NCBI RefSeq assembly: GCF_026343955.1
Contig: NZ_JAPKNI010000001.1
Span: forward strand, 868,001 to 932,000
Length of the DNA stretch: 64,000 nt
Source of the DNA: Kaistia defluvii
Lineage (GTDB): Bacteria > Pseudomonadota > Alphaproteobacteria > Rhizobiales > Kaistiaceae
Direction: 5' to 3'
In this document: positions 39,135 through 47,817 of the stretch, in pieces
Layout of the letters: each line of letters opens with the position of its first letter
Position numbering within the stretch: the first letter of the stretch is position 1
The notes under the pieces: model-generated
Seen by the model: the letters and a program-made list of their open reading frames with translations, nothing else
Told to the model about the DNA's origin: nothing
Database searches by the model: none
Position numbers and translations under genes: made by a program

Positions 39135-40268
39135 TCAGATCACGAAGGATTCGAGCGGCTTGAAGCCGTTGAAGGCGACCGCCGAATAGGTCGTCGTATA
39201 GGCGCCCGTGCCTTCGATCAGCACTTCGTCGCCGATCGAGAGCGAAACCGGAAGGTGATACGGCGCCTTCTCGTAGAGCACATCGGCCGAGTCGCAGGTC
39301 GGGCCGGCAAGCACGCAGGCCGTCTTCTCGTCGTGGTCATGCGCCGTGCGGATCGGGTAGCGGATCGACTCGTCCATCGTCTCGGCGAGGCCGCCGAACT
39401 TGCCGATGTCGAGATAGACCCAGCGCAGGTCGTCCGCCGCGTCGCTCTTCTTCGAGATCAGCACGACTTCCGTCTTGATGATGCCGGCATTGCCGACCAT
39501 GCCGCGGCCCGGCTCGATGATCGTCTCGGGGATCCGGTTGCCGAAATGGCGCTTCAGGGCCGAGTCGATCGACGAGGCATAGTTCTCCACGCCCGGAATC
39601 TCCTTGAGATAACGGGTCGGGAAACCACCGCCGAGATTGACCATCGACAGCTGGATGCCGCGCTCTGCGAGCGTGTGGAAGATGTCGGCGGCCGAGGCGA
39701 GCGCGCCGTCCCAGGCTTCGGTGTTCGCCTGCTGCGAACCGACATGGAACGAGACGCCATAGGCGCGCAGGCCCTGGCGATGGGCATGCTCGAGGACGCC
39801 GACAGCCATCTGGGGCTCGCAGCCGAATTTGCGCGACAGCGGCCATTCGGCGCCGGCGCCGTCGCACAGGATGCGGCAGAACACACGGGTGCCGGGAGCG
39901 GCGCGGGCGACCTTGTCGACCTCGGCTTCGCAATCGACCGCATAGAGGTTGATGCCACGCGCGAAGGCAGCGGCAACGTCGCGCTCCTTCTTGATGGTGT
40001 TGCCGAAGGAGATGCGATCCGGGGTGGCGCCAGCGGCCAGCGCCATGTCGATCTCGGCCACCGACGCGCAGTCGAAGTTCGAGCCGAGCGAGGCGAGCAG
40101 CGCCAGCACTTCCGGAGCCGGATTGGCCTTCACCGCATAGAAGACGCGGGTGTCGGGCAGAGCGTGCGCGAAGGTGAGATAATTCTCCCGCACGACATCG
40201 AGATCCACGACAAGGCACGGGCCATCGGGACGTCGGCTGTTGAGAAAGTCGATGATGCGAGCGGTCAT
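39135..40268 (-). CDS. odc: Ornithine decarboxylase (alanine-racemase fold)
   Basis: A 377-residue PLP enzyme of fold type III that decarboxylates ornithine (often also lysine) to putrescine or cadaverine. The PLP lysine is Lys47 in FYAVKANP. Other motifs are FHVGSQ, NLGGGFPTRY, EPGRGMVGNAG (PLP phosphate site) and GPTCDSADVL with the active-site Cys of the partner subunit. ATG at 40268 has GGAG six bases upstream; the in-frame extension to 40553 is the leader. It opens the odc-GNAT-hss operon. Confidence 0.94.
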   Translation of the reverse strand: MTARIIDFLNSRRPDGPCLVVDLDVVRENYLTFAHALPDTRVFYAVKANPAPEVLALLASLGSNFDCASVAEIDMALAAGATPDRISFGNTIKKERDVAAAFARGINLYAVDCEAEVDKVARAAPGTRVFCRILCDGAGAEWPLSRKFGCEPQMAVGVLEHAHRQGLRAYGVSFHVGSQQANTEAWDGALASAADIFHTLAERGIQLSMVNLGGGFPTRYLKEIPGVENYASSIDSALKRHFGNRIPETIIEPGRGMVGNAGIIKTEVVLISKKSDAADDLRWVYLDIGKFGGLAETMDESIRYPIRTAHDHDEKTACVLAGPTCDSADVLYEKAPYHLPVSLSIGDEVLIEGTGAYTTTYSAVAFNGFKPLESFVI

Positions 40269-40500
40269 GAGGGTCTCCCCGTTGGCCTGCCAAGGCCAAA
40301 AAAGCGTTGCGAGCGATGACGAAACCGGAGCGAATTCGCCGCGCCGAGCGCTATGGACGCGATCGGAACGTTGAAGACGAGCCGTTTTTGCCGGGGTTAG
40401 CCGGCAGTTTTCGCGGGTAGCAGTCGCAGGACAAACGCGGACGTTTATCGTAAGCGCTGCCTTCGCTTGGAACGGGAGACCCGATCCGCACGCCCGGCAA
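40269..40500 (-). ncRNA. Candidate speF-like leader RNA upstream of ornithine decarboxylase
   Basis: The minus-strand leader is rich in hairpins: AAGCG/CGCTT (40452-40468), GCCGG/CCGGC (about 40390-40406), and TTGGCCT-TGGC-AGGCCAA (40282-40299) just before the ribosome site. It contains the segment ACGTCCGCGTTTGTCC and GCGACTGCTACC, which I recall as conserved in the alphaproteobacterial speF motif. A GTG-initiated reading frame (40351-40491) crosses the conserved block. Structure and peptide coding are by eye only. Confidence 0.5.
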
Positions 40501-41015
40501 GGATGTAGTGCCTCTTCAGTGACAACGGCCTTTGGAGAGCCGTCCGAGACCAAAAAAGCCCGCTACGTCGTTGCTTCAAGTCGCGTCCTCCGCGGAGACG
40601 GAGTTCACCGGTTTCGCTTTCCGGCTGCCGACCTTATCGGGATCTCTCCCGAACTCCTGGGACCCTCTCTTTTTGAGAGTCTTGGGCGTCGCTTCGGCCT
40701 CTTGTCCGAAGCCCCACCGGTCGGCACGCAACCACAGGCACGTGCGATAATTGGGCAAGCGGTACGTAGGCCCAACGCGGTTAACATTCAAGCGGTTTTT
40801 GCCCCCTGGGCCCAAAATTCACGCACGATCGGCCGCGCAACGCTCGACATGACGGAATCGCGACATTTTTGTGTCGCCACAGGGGCTTGGCAGCTCCCTC
40901 CGGGAGGCGGATTCCGCCCGCAAAGCAGGCTTAACGCGTCCCGCACTGCGATTGATTCGTGCTTCCGGCCATGGGCGCTTTGGCCTATGCAGAAGCGTCA
41001 ACAGGAGGGCTGCGC
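40501..41015. other. Intergenic region between odc and the GGT-family gene
   Basis: About 515 bases hold no credible coding frame. Several short hairpins occur: CTCTC/GAGAG near 40669-40683, GCGACA/TGTCGC near 40858-40875, and adjacent CTCCC/GGGAG and GGCGGA/TCCGCC stems near 40892-40919. The region must contain the odc promoter and leader start on the minus strand and the promoter for the hydrolase gene on the plus strand. Confidence 0.4.
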
Positions 41016-42605
41016 GTGAACGAAACCGTCGTCGGTGAAAAGGGCATGGTCGTCGCCCCCCACAGGGCTGCAGCGGAAGCGGGGGCGGAGATCATCCGGG
41101 CCGGCGGCAACGCCATCGAGGCGGTGATCGCCGCGGCCGCCACCATCGCCGTGGTCTATCCGCATATGAATGCCATTGGCGGCGACGGCTTCTGGCTGAT
41201 CCGCGAACCGGGCAAGGAGCCGCGCTACCTAGAAGCCTGCGGCGGCGCCGGTTCGCTCGCCACCATCAAGGCCTATCGCGGCAAGGGCTATGACACGATC
41301 CCGACGCGCGGCCCCGATGCGGCGCTCACCGTCGCCGGCGCGGTCTCCGGCTGGAACACCGCCTATGAACTGTCGCAGAGCCTGGGCGGGCGGATCGACC
41401 GCCCCACCCTGCTCGCCGACGCCGTCGAACATGCCAAGAAGGGCATCAGCGTCACGCGCTCGCAGGCAAGGCTGACGGCGCAGCACCTCGCCGATCTCTC
41501 CACCGCCCCCGGCTTCGGGGACGTATTCCTGGTCGACGGCAAGGCGCCGGAACTCGGCGCGACGATCCGCCAGGAACGCCTCGCCGACACGCTGGACCAT
41601 CTCGGCCGAGCCGGCTTCCTCGACTTCTATAAGGGCGACGTCGCCAGCGAGATCGGCGCCGATCTCGAGCGCTTCGAATGCCCGGTGACGCGCGACGACC
41701 TCGCCGCGCATGAGGCGCGCCTGCGCGCCCCCCTCTCCGTCCGGCTCGAGGGCGCCACGGTGTTCAACTCGCCGCCGCCGACCCAGGGCCTCGCCTCGCT
41801 GCTGATCCTCGGCATCTTCGAGCGCCTCAACGTCAAGCGCGGCGAGAGCTTCGAGCATATTCACGGGCTGGTCGAGGCGACCAAGCGCGCCTTCCTGATC
41901 CGCGACAAGCATGTCACCGACCCGGTCTTCGCCGGCGATCTCTCCGTGCATCTGTCGCCGCGCGTGCTCGACCGCGAGGCGGCGCAGATCAGCATGTCCC
42001 GCGCCGCGCCCTGGCCTCAGGTGGCGAAGAAGGGCGACACGGTCTGGCTCGGCGCGATCGACGCCTCCGGCCTCTCCGTTTCCTATATCCAGTCGATCTT
42101 CTGGGAGTTCGGCTCCGGCGTCGTGCTGCCGGCGACCGGCATCACCTGGCAGAACCGCGGCGCCAGCTTCTCGCTCGATCCGCGCGCGCTCAATCCGCTC
42201 GAGCCCGGCCGCAAACCGTTCCATACGCTGAACCCGGCGCTCGCCCGCTTCGACGATGGCCGCATCATGAGCTACGGCACGATGGGCGGCGAGGGCCAGC
42301 CGCAGACGCAGGCCGCCCTGATGAGCCGGCATGCGCTGTTCGGCATGGATCTGGGCGAAGCGATCGACGCGCCGCGCTGGCTGCTCGGCCGCACCTGGGG
42401 CTCGGACCACACCAATCTGCGCGTGGAAAACCGGTTCGATCCCGACCTTCTGATCGCGCTGGAACGGGCCGGCCACGAAGTCGCCGTGCTGGACGAGGCC
42501 TATTCCGACACGATGGGTCATGCCGGCGCGCTGGTGCGGCGCAAGGATGGCCGGATCTTCGGCGCCAGCGATCCGCGTTCCGACGGCGCCGCCATCGCCG
42601 CCTGA
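41016..42605 (+). CDS. Gamma-glutamyltransferase-family Ntn-hydrolase, possibly HpxW-like
   Basis: A 529-residue Ntn-hydrolase of the GGT superfamily. The nucleophile Thr is Thr342 in KKGDTVWLGAID, the autocatalytic cleavage site. FGSGVVLPATGITWQNRGASFSLDP and YGTMGGEGQPQTQ are diagnostic. There is no signal peptide, unlike secreted GGT, so it is cytosolic. GDTVW is the pattern of YwrD/HpxW-type members; HpxW hydrolyses oxamate in Klebsiella purine breakdown. GTG at 41016 has AGGAGG seven bases upstream. It is followed by an amidase gene and a LysR gene, which supports a small-molecule hydrolase role. Confidence 0.88.
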   Translation: MNETVVGEKGMVVAPHRAAAEAGAEIIRAGGNAIEAVIAAAATIAVVYPHMNAIGGDGFWLIREPGKEPRYLEACGGAGSLATIKAYRGKGYDTIPTRGPDAALTVAGAVSGWNTAYELSQSLGGRIDRPTLLADAVEHAKKGISVTRSQARLTAQHLADLSTAPGFGDVFLVDGKAPELGATIRQERLADTLDHLGRAGFLDFYKGDVASEIGADLERFECPVTRDDLAAHEARLRAPLSVRLEGATVFNSPPPTQGLASLLILGIFERLNVKRGESFEHIHGLVEATKRAFLIRDKHVTDPVFAGDLSVHLSPRVLDREAAQISMSRAAPWPQVAKKGDTVWLGAIDASGLSVSYIQSIFWEFGSGVVLPATGITWQNRGASFSLDPRALNPLEPGRKPFHTLNPALARFDDGRIMSYGTMGGEGQPQTQAALMSRHALFGMDLGEAIDAPRWLLGRTWGSDHTNLRVENRFDPDLLIALERAGHEVAVLDEAYSDTMGHAGALVRRKDGRIFGASDPRSDGAAIAA

Positions 42606-42720
42606 GGGCCCCGGCGCGCTCTTTTTTGGCAAATACCTGAGAATGGCGCTATGAATCGCCTGCAAAGCGACGCCGCGATGGCGTCGCCCCGATATCCCAT
42701 CCAGGAGTCGATAGACGCCC

Positions 42721-43905
42721 ATGCTTCTCGCCAGCGATCCGGTCCATGCGTTCGTCGACTATCCCGCCGTTGAAGTACCGTCCTCCCCGACCGGGCCGCT
42801 CGTCGGCCTGACCATGGCGATCAAGGACCTCTATGACGTCGCCGGTTATCCGACCGGCGTCGGCCACCCGCTGAAGCGCGCCGAGAGTGGCGACAAAACG
42901 GTGACCGCGCCCGCCGTGCAGTTCCTGCTCGATGCCGGCGCCCGTTTCGTCGGCAAGGTCCATACCGACGAGTTCGCCTATTCGATGAATGGCGAGAACC
43001 ACCATTACGGCACGCCGATCAACGTCCGCGCGCCCGGCCGCATTCCGGGCGGCTCGTCCTCCGGCTCGGCCACCGCCGTCTCCGGCGGCCTGGTCGATTT
43101 CGCGCTTGGCAGCGACACCGGCGGCTCGGTGCGCGCGCCGGCTTCCTATAACGGCCTGCTCGGCATCCGCCCGACGCATGGACGGATCGACATTTCCCGC
43201 GTCGCGCCGCTGGCCGAGACCTTCGACACGGTCGGCTGGTTCGCCCGCGATGCCGACACCTTCTCCCGCGTCGGCGCCGTGCTGCTGGGCGAGGACGAGA
43301 GCGACACGCCGCTGACCCGCTTCCTCGTCGGCGACGACATCCACGCCCTGCTGCTCGGCGAACTGGAAGAGGCCGCTGTCCGTTCGGCGACGCCGCGCAT
43401 CGCCGCGCATCTGGAGCCGGCCGGCGCCGTCATCGTCGCGCCGGATGGGCTCGCCGCCTGGCGCATGATCTTCCGCACCATGCAGGCCTATGAAGCCTGG
43501 CAGGCGAATGGCGAATGGATCGAGAGCCGCCAGCCGAGCTTCGGCCCCGGCGTGCGCGAGCGCTTCGAATGGGCGAGCCACGTCACCCGCGAGGAATATG
43601 ACGCCGCCGCCCTGCGCCGCGCCCAGGTCCGCGCGCGCGTGCGCGGCCTGCTCGGCGAAGACACCGTCCTCGCCATCCCGACCACGCCCGGCATCGCGCC
43701 GCGCATCGGCCTGGGCGGCGACGAGCTCGAATCCTATCGCAACCGCGCGCTTTCCATGCTCTGCACGGCCGGCCTCGCCGGCCTGCCGCAGATCAGCCTG
43801 CCGCTCGCCGACCATGAGGGATGCCCGCTCGGCGTCTCGCTGATCGCGCCGGCCGGACGCGACCGCGCCTTGATCGATCTCGCCGCCCGGATCATGGCAG
43901 GCTAG
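42721..43905 (+). CDS. Amidase-signature family hydrolase
   Basis: A 394-residue amidase with the full Ser-cisSer-Lys triad visible: Lys35 in AIKDLYDV, cis-Ser112 in PGGSSSGSA, and nucleophile Ser136 in SDTGGSVRAPAS. It resembles GatA/AtzE/HpxY-type small-molecule amidases, not the tRNA-dependent GatA, because no gatB or gatC is near. Directly downstream of the GGT-family gene it probably acts in the same pathway, hydrolysing an amide or ureide. AGGAG precedes the ATG by about 13 bases. Confidence 0.9.
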   Translation: MLLASDPVHAFVDYPAVEVPSSPTGPLVGLTMAIKDLYDVAGYPTGVGHPLKRAESGDKTVTAPAVQFLLDAGARFVGKVHTDEFAYSMNGENHHYGTPINVRAPGRIPGGSSSGSATAVSGGLVDFALGSDTGGSVRAPASYNGLLGIRPTHGRIDISRVAPLAETFDTVGWFARDADTFSRVGAVLLGEDESDTPLTRFLVGDDIHALLLGELEEAAVRSATPRIAAHLEPAGAVIVAPDGLAAWRMIFRTMQAYEAWQANGEWIESRQPSFGPGVRERFEWASHVTREEYDAAALRRAQVRARVRGLLGEDTVLAIPTTPGIAPRIGLGGDELESYRNRALSMLCTAGLAGLPQISLPLADHEGCPLGVSLIAPAGRDRALIDLAARIMAG

Positions 43906-43976
43906 TCCGCTTCGCCGGCTCACGCCGCCTCGCGCGGGCCGGCTCCCCCTTCGCTCGAAATACCCTAGGCGGCATC

Positions 43977-44885
43977 ATGGATACGCTCACCCGGATGAAG
44001 ACCTTCGTCGAGGTCGTCGAGGCCGGCGGCTTTTCGGCCGCCGCGCGCAAGATGGGCCGCTCGAAGGCGCTGATCTCCAAATATGTCCGCGAACTCGAGG
44101 ACGAGTTGGGCGCCCGCCTGCTCAACCGCACCACGCGCACCCTGTCGCTGACCGAGGTCGGCCAGGGCTATGCCCGTGACGCCACCGAGATCCTGCAGCG
44201 GATCGAGGACCTGCAATCCTCGGTCGGTGACGCCCATGCCGCGCCGCGCGGCCGCCTCAAGGTCTCGGCCCCGCGTACCTTCGGCGATGGCGAGCTCGGC
44301 CGCGCGATCATGGAGTTCGTGGTCAGCGAGCCGGAGATCTCGCTCGAGCTTCATCTGGAGGATCGCTTCGTCGATCTCGTCGACGAAGGCTTCGACGTCG
44401 CCATCCGCATCTCGACCCTGACCGACTCGAGCCTGATCGCCCGCCGCCTCGCCTCGTTCCGCATATCCGCCGTCGCAAGCCCCGCCGTGCTGGAACAGTA
44501 TGGCCTGCCGGAGCGCCCGGAAGACCTTTCCGGCAAGCCTTGTGTGATCGATTCCAACGTCGCCTACCGCACCAACTGGCCGTTCCTGATCGATGGCGAG
44601 CGGGTGACCGTGCCGGTCAAGGGCCGCGTCGAGGTCGACAGCCCCAACGCCGCCCGCCTCGCGGCGCTGGCCGGCCTCGGCTTCGCCATCGTCCCGCATC
44701 TGGTGGTCAAGGACGACATCGAGGCCGGCCGGCTGCGCGTCGTGCTGGAGGCTTACGAGCCGGCCAGCGCCGCCATCCACGCCGTCTATCCGCACCGCCG
44801 CCATCTCTCCGGCAAGGTGCGCAGCTTCATCGACTTCCTGGTGAAGTGGTTCGACAAGAACGGCCCGCATGGCGGGAATTGCTAG
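43977..44885 (+). CDS. LysR-family transcriptional regulator
   Basis: A 302-residue regulator with the N-terminal winged helix (about residues 1-60: TRMKTFVEVVEAGGFSAAARKMGRSKALISKYVRELE, LLNRTTRTLSLTEVG) and a periplasmic-binding-like effector domain (about 90-295). It belongs to the AaeR/DmlR-like subgroup (PRGRLKVSAPRTFG). It lies 71 bases after the amidase on the same strand. Control of the GGT-family/amidase pair is plausible, but not shown by any operator I can see. Confidence 0.93.
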   Translation: MDTLTRMKTFVEVVEAGGFSAAARKMGRSKALISKYVRELEDELGARLLNRTTRTLSLTEVGQGYARDATEILQRIEDLQSSVGDAHAAPRGRLKVSAPRTFGDGELGRAIMEFVVSEPEISLELHLEDRFVDLVDEGFDVAIRISTLTDSSLIARRLASFRISAVASPAVLEQYGLPERPEDLSGKPCVIDSNVAYRTNWPFLIDGERVTVPVKGRVEVDSPNAARLAALAGLGFAIVPHLVVKDDIEAGRLRVVLEAYEPASAAIHAVYPHRRHLSGKVRSFIDFLVKWFDKNGPHGGNC

Positions 44886-45026
44886 GCGCGCTTCCGCCGC
44901 CGGCCGGGATCAAGAAACTGTGATGGCGGGGCCGTCGGCGGCACGCCCCCGCCGCCGGCTCGACACGATCTGGCCGCACTTGTCTGGCCCTTTCAGGCCG
45001 TTCGCCTTTCCGCAGAGACCCATCGC

Positions 45027-45671
45027 ATGCTTCGATCCCTGATCGTCTTCGCCTTCGCCGCGCTCTTCGCGACCGCAGCCCAGGCGCATCCGCATGTCTT
45101 CGTCGATGCGAAGGAGGAGATCCTGTTCGACGCCGACGGCAAGATGTCGGCGATCCGCCATATCTGGCAGTTCGACCAGGCCTTCACCGCCTTCGCTATC
45201 CAGGGCCTCGATGCCAATGGCGACGGCAAGCTGTCGGACGATGAATTGCAGCCGCTCGCCAAGGTGAACGTCGAGTCGCTGAAGGACTACCACTACTTCA
45301 CCCGGCTGAAGGTCAATGGCCGCCGCGCTCCGGTCGAGGCGCCTTCGGAATACTGGCTCGACTTCCACGACAGCCGGCTGACGCTGTTCTACACGCTGCC
45401 GCTGAAGACGCCGACCGCCGTCGGCGAGACCACGACGCTGGAAGTGTTCGACCCCGAATATTTCGTCGCCTTCAACTTCGTGAAGCATCACGCCATCACG
45501 CTCACCAACGCGCCGGCCAATTGCAAGGCGCATTACGCGCCGCCGCACGAGCTCGACGCCGACATCATGGCCAAGCTTGCCGCGATCCCGGCCGACCAGC
45601 GCGACCTGCCCGATGAACTCGCCGACGCGGCCTCGAGCCTCGCGGCCCAGATCACGATCCGCTGTTCATGA
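45027..45671 (+). CDS. DUF1007 periplasmic protein, nickel/cobalt export partner
   Basis: A 214-residue protein with signal peptide MLRSLIVFAFAALFATAAQA and mature N-terminus HPHVFVDAKEEILFD, the DUF1007 hallmark (HPH may bind metal). An EF-hand-like DANGDGKLSDDEL lies near residue 60. DUF1007 proteins nearly always accompany NicO/RcnA-type transporters, as here, where the stop overlaps the next start in ATGA. It probably handles Ni or Co in the periplasm. Confidence 0.9.
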   Translation: MLRSLIVFAFAALFATAAQAHPHVFVDAKEEILFDADGKMSAIRHIWQFDQAFTAFAIQGLDANGDGKLSDDELQPLAKVNVESLKDYHYFTRLKVNGRRAPVEAPSEYWLDFHDSRLTLFYTLPLKTPTAVGETTTLEVFDPEYFVAFNFVKHHAITLTNAPANCKAHYAPPHELDADIMAKLAAIPADQRDLPDELADAASSLAAQITIRCS

Positions 45672-46771
45672 AGCCATCCCGCGCCTTTCGCTGGATCGGC
45701 GCCGTCGCCGCCAGCGCGATGCCGACTTTCGCCCTCGCCGCGCCGAGCCCGTTCGGCATCGCCACGCCCGATGGCGGCGGCACGGTCGCCTGGGCCGGCC
45801 CACTCGCCCCGCTGTTCCAGTGGATCGCGCGCCAGCAATCCGTGTTCTACCGCGACCTGACCGACGCGCTCGCCAACCTGTCGCAGAGCGGTCACGCGGC
45901 GCTCATCCTGGTCGCGCTGTCCTTCGCCTATGGCGTGTTCCACGCCGTCGGCCCCGGCCATGGCAAGGCGGTGATCGCCTCCTATCTGCTGGCCACCGGC
46001 GACCGGCTGAAGCGCGGCATCGTCATCTCCTTTGCCTCCGCCCTGGTGCAGGCGCTGACCGCCATCCTCGTTGTTTCCGTCGGCACGCTGATTCTCAACG
46101 TGACCGCGATGACCATGACGCGGGCGACCGACGCGCTGGAAATCGCCAGCTACGCGCTGATCGCGCTCTGCGGCATCTGGCTGCTCTGGATGAAACTGTC
46201 GGGACGCGGCCAGGAGTCCAATCCGAATGCGCCGGTCGTCGAGCATGATCCCGCGACCTGCAATCATCCCCATCACCGGCTCGGCCGCAATTTCGCCTTC
46301 GCGCCTCGGGTCGCTCCCGCCGGCCTTGCCAATGCGGGTTTTTCGGCCACCGGGCTCGCCAACAGTCGCGTCCCGCCCGGGGCGACCGGCCTCGCCTGCG
46401 ATTGCGGCCATTCGCACGCGCCAGACCCGTCCCAGCTCGACCGCCCGCTGACCGTCGGTCGGGCCTGGACGGCGATCCTCGCCGTCGGAATCCGCCCCTG
46501 CTCGGGCGCCATCATCGTGCTGGTCTTCGCCGTGTCGCAAAAGCTCTATTGGGCCGGCATCCTGTCGGTGCTGCTGATGGCGCTCGGCACCGGCCTGACG
46601 GTCTCGGCGCTGGCAACGATGGCGGTAAAGGCCAAGGACCTGGCGCTGCGCTTCTCCGGCGGCGAGACGCGGACGCAACTGCGCGTCGTCAACGGCCTGC
46701 AGATCGCCGTCGCCAGCGGCATCCTGCTGTTCGGCCTGCTGATGCTCGGCGGCGCCCTGGCGGCGGGGTAG
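45668..46771 (+). CDS. Nickel/cobalt transporter, NicO/RcnA family
   Basis: A 367-residue inner-membrane protein with about six helices after a cleavable or anchoring signal. The family signature HAVGPGHGKAVIASYLLATGD lies near residue 95. A cytoplasmic loop is His-rich (EHDPATCNHPHHR, CDCGHSHAPD), and a second conserved block reads AVGIRPCSGAIIVLVFA. RcnA-type members export Ni and Co. It is translationally coupled to the DUF1007 gene. No RcnR or NikR regulator gene is near. Confidence 0.93.
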   Translation: MKPSRAFRWIGAVAASAMPTFALAAPSPFGIATPDGGGTVAWAGPLAPLFQWIARQQSVFYRDLTDALANLSQSGHAALILVALSFAYGVFHAVGPGHGKAVIASYLLATGDRLKRGIVISFASALVQALTAILVVSVGTLILNVTAMTMTRATDALEIASYALIALCGIWLLWMKLSGRGQESNPNAPVVEHDPATCNHPHHRLGRNFAFAPRVAPAGLANAGFSATGLANSRVPPGATGLACDCGHSHAPDPSQLDRPLTVGRAWTAILAVGIRPCSGAIIVLVFAVSQKLYWAGILSVLLMALGTGLTVSALATMAVKAKDLALRFSGGETRTQLRVVNGLQIAVASGILLFGLLMLGGALAAG

Positions 46772-46777
46772 TTTCGC

Positions 46778-46812
46778 TTCCTTCACCTCTACCTGAGGGA
46801 GAGGTGAAGGAA
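46778..46812. terminator. Bidirectional terminator palindrome between nicO and puuD-like genes
   Basis: A perfect 13-bp stem, TTCCTTCACCTCT (46778-46790) with AGAGGTGAAGGAA (46800-46812), has a 9-base loop and lies between convergent stop codons. It belongs to the CACCTCTCCCT repeat family. Confidence 0.75.
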
Positions 46813-46823
46813 GGGCCTTCTCC

Positions 46824-47609
46824 CTACTCCGCCGCCGCCAGGCGACCGCGCGAGGCCAGGCGCGCCCGCATCGCCTCGCCGAAGGCGCGGAACAGGCGGG
46901 CGGAGGGCGCGTCGGTCGCCACCCAATATTCCGGATGCCATTGGACGCCGACGGCGAAGCCCGGCGCGTCGCGAACGCTGACCGCCTCGATCGTGCCGTC
47001 CGCCGCCACCGCCTCGACGACCAGCCCTTCCGCCAACTCGCCGATCGCCTGCCGATGCAGCGAGTTCACCTCGATTTCGTCGCGCTCGACGATGCGTGCG
47101 AAACAGCCATCGGCCACGATCCGGACCGGGTGGCGGATCGCGAAGCGCTCGGCCTGAACCTCGGAGACCGGCGCACGGTGATCGTCACGGCCGGGAAGAT
47201 CCTGCACTTCGGAGATCAGCGTGCCCCCCAGCGCGACGTTCAGTTCCTGCTGGCCGCGGCAGATGGCGAGCAAGGGCACGCCATGCCGGATCGCGGCGCG
47301 GATCAGCGGCAGCGTGGTGGAATCGCGGGCCGCGTCATAGGGCTCTGTACGGGGATCGGCGCTTTCGCCATAGAGCGAGGGATGGACATTGGAGCGGCTG
47401 CCGGTGACCAGCACACCGTCGACGCGCGCCAGCAGCGCCTCGATGTCGAGCGCGTCGCCGAGCGACGGCACGATCACCGGAATACCACCGGCACCGGTCA
47501 GGACCGCCTTCACATAGGTCTCCGAGGCGGCGTGCCAGCGATAGCCCTCGAACTCGCGCACATCGGCCGCAACGGCCACGAGAGGCGAGGCATTCTTTGG
47601 TTCCATCAT
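46824..47609 (-). CDS. Class I glutamine amidotransferase-like hydrolase (PuuD family)
   Basis: A 261-residue protein of the gamma-glutamyl-GABA hydrolase family. The catalytic triad is visible: Cys117 in LLAICRGQQELNVALGG, and His225 with Glu227 in GVQWHPEY. TGSRSNVHPSLYG is the family substrate loop. PuuD hydrolyses gamma-glutamyl-GABA in putrescine breakdown. No other puu genes are adjacent, so the substrate is uncertain. Two ATGs in tandem (47609, 47606) could start it; no strong ribosome site is seen. Confidence 0.88.
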   Translation of the reverse strand: MMEPKNASPLVAVAADVREFEGYRWHAASETYVKAVLTGAGGIPVIVPSLGDALDIEALLARVDGVLVTGSRSNVHPSLYGESADPRTEPYDAARDSTTLPLIRAAIRHGVPLLAICRGQQELNVALGGTLISEVQDLPGRDDHRAPVSEVQAERFAIRHPVRIVADGCFARIVERDEIEVNSLHRQAIGELAEGLVVEAVAADGTIEAVSVRDAPGFAVGVQWHPEYWVATDAPSARLFRAFGEAMRARLASRGRLAAAE

Positions 47610-47817
47610 GATACAGATCGCTTGCTGGGAGGCATTTCGCCCCTTTTACACCGGAAGATGACAAAAATAGCCGTCTTTTCGCCAACTCTGCCGGTTAAGG
47701 ACCCAGCCCCCCGATAGAGGCATTCCCCCGGATGCCGGCTGCCTGGGCCGAGACGGCCGCCGAGAGGCTGGCGTCGCGACCGCATTGGCTGCCCCGAACC
47801 AACCAGGAGGTACGGAT

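Noticed and set aside
40519-41019. A 166-codon plus-strand frame between odc and the GGT-family gene
   Set aside because: The composition and hairpins are those of a non-coding region, and the frame overlaps the start of the real hydrolase gene with no homology.
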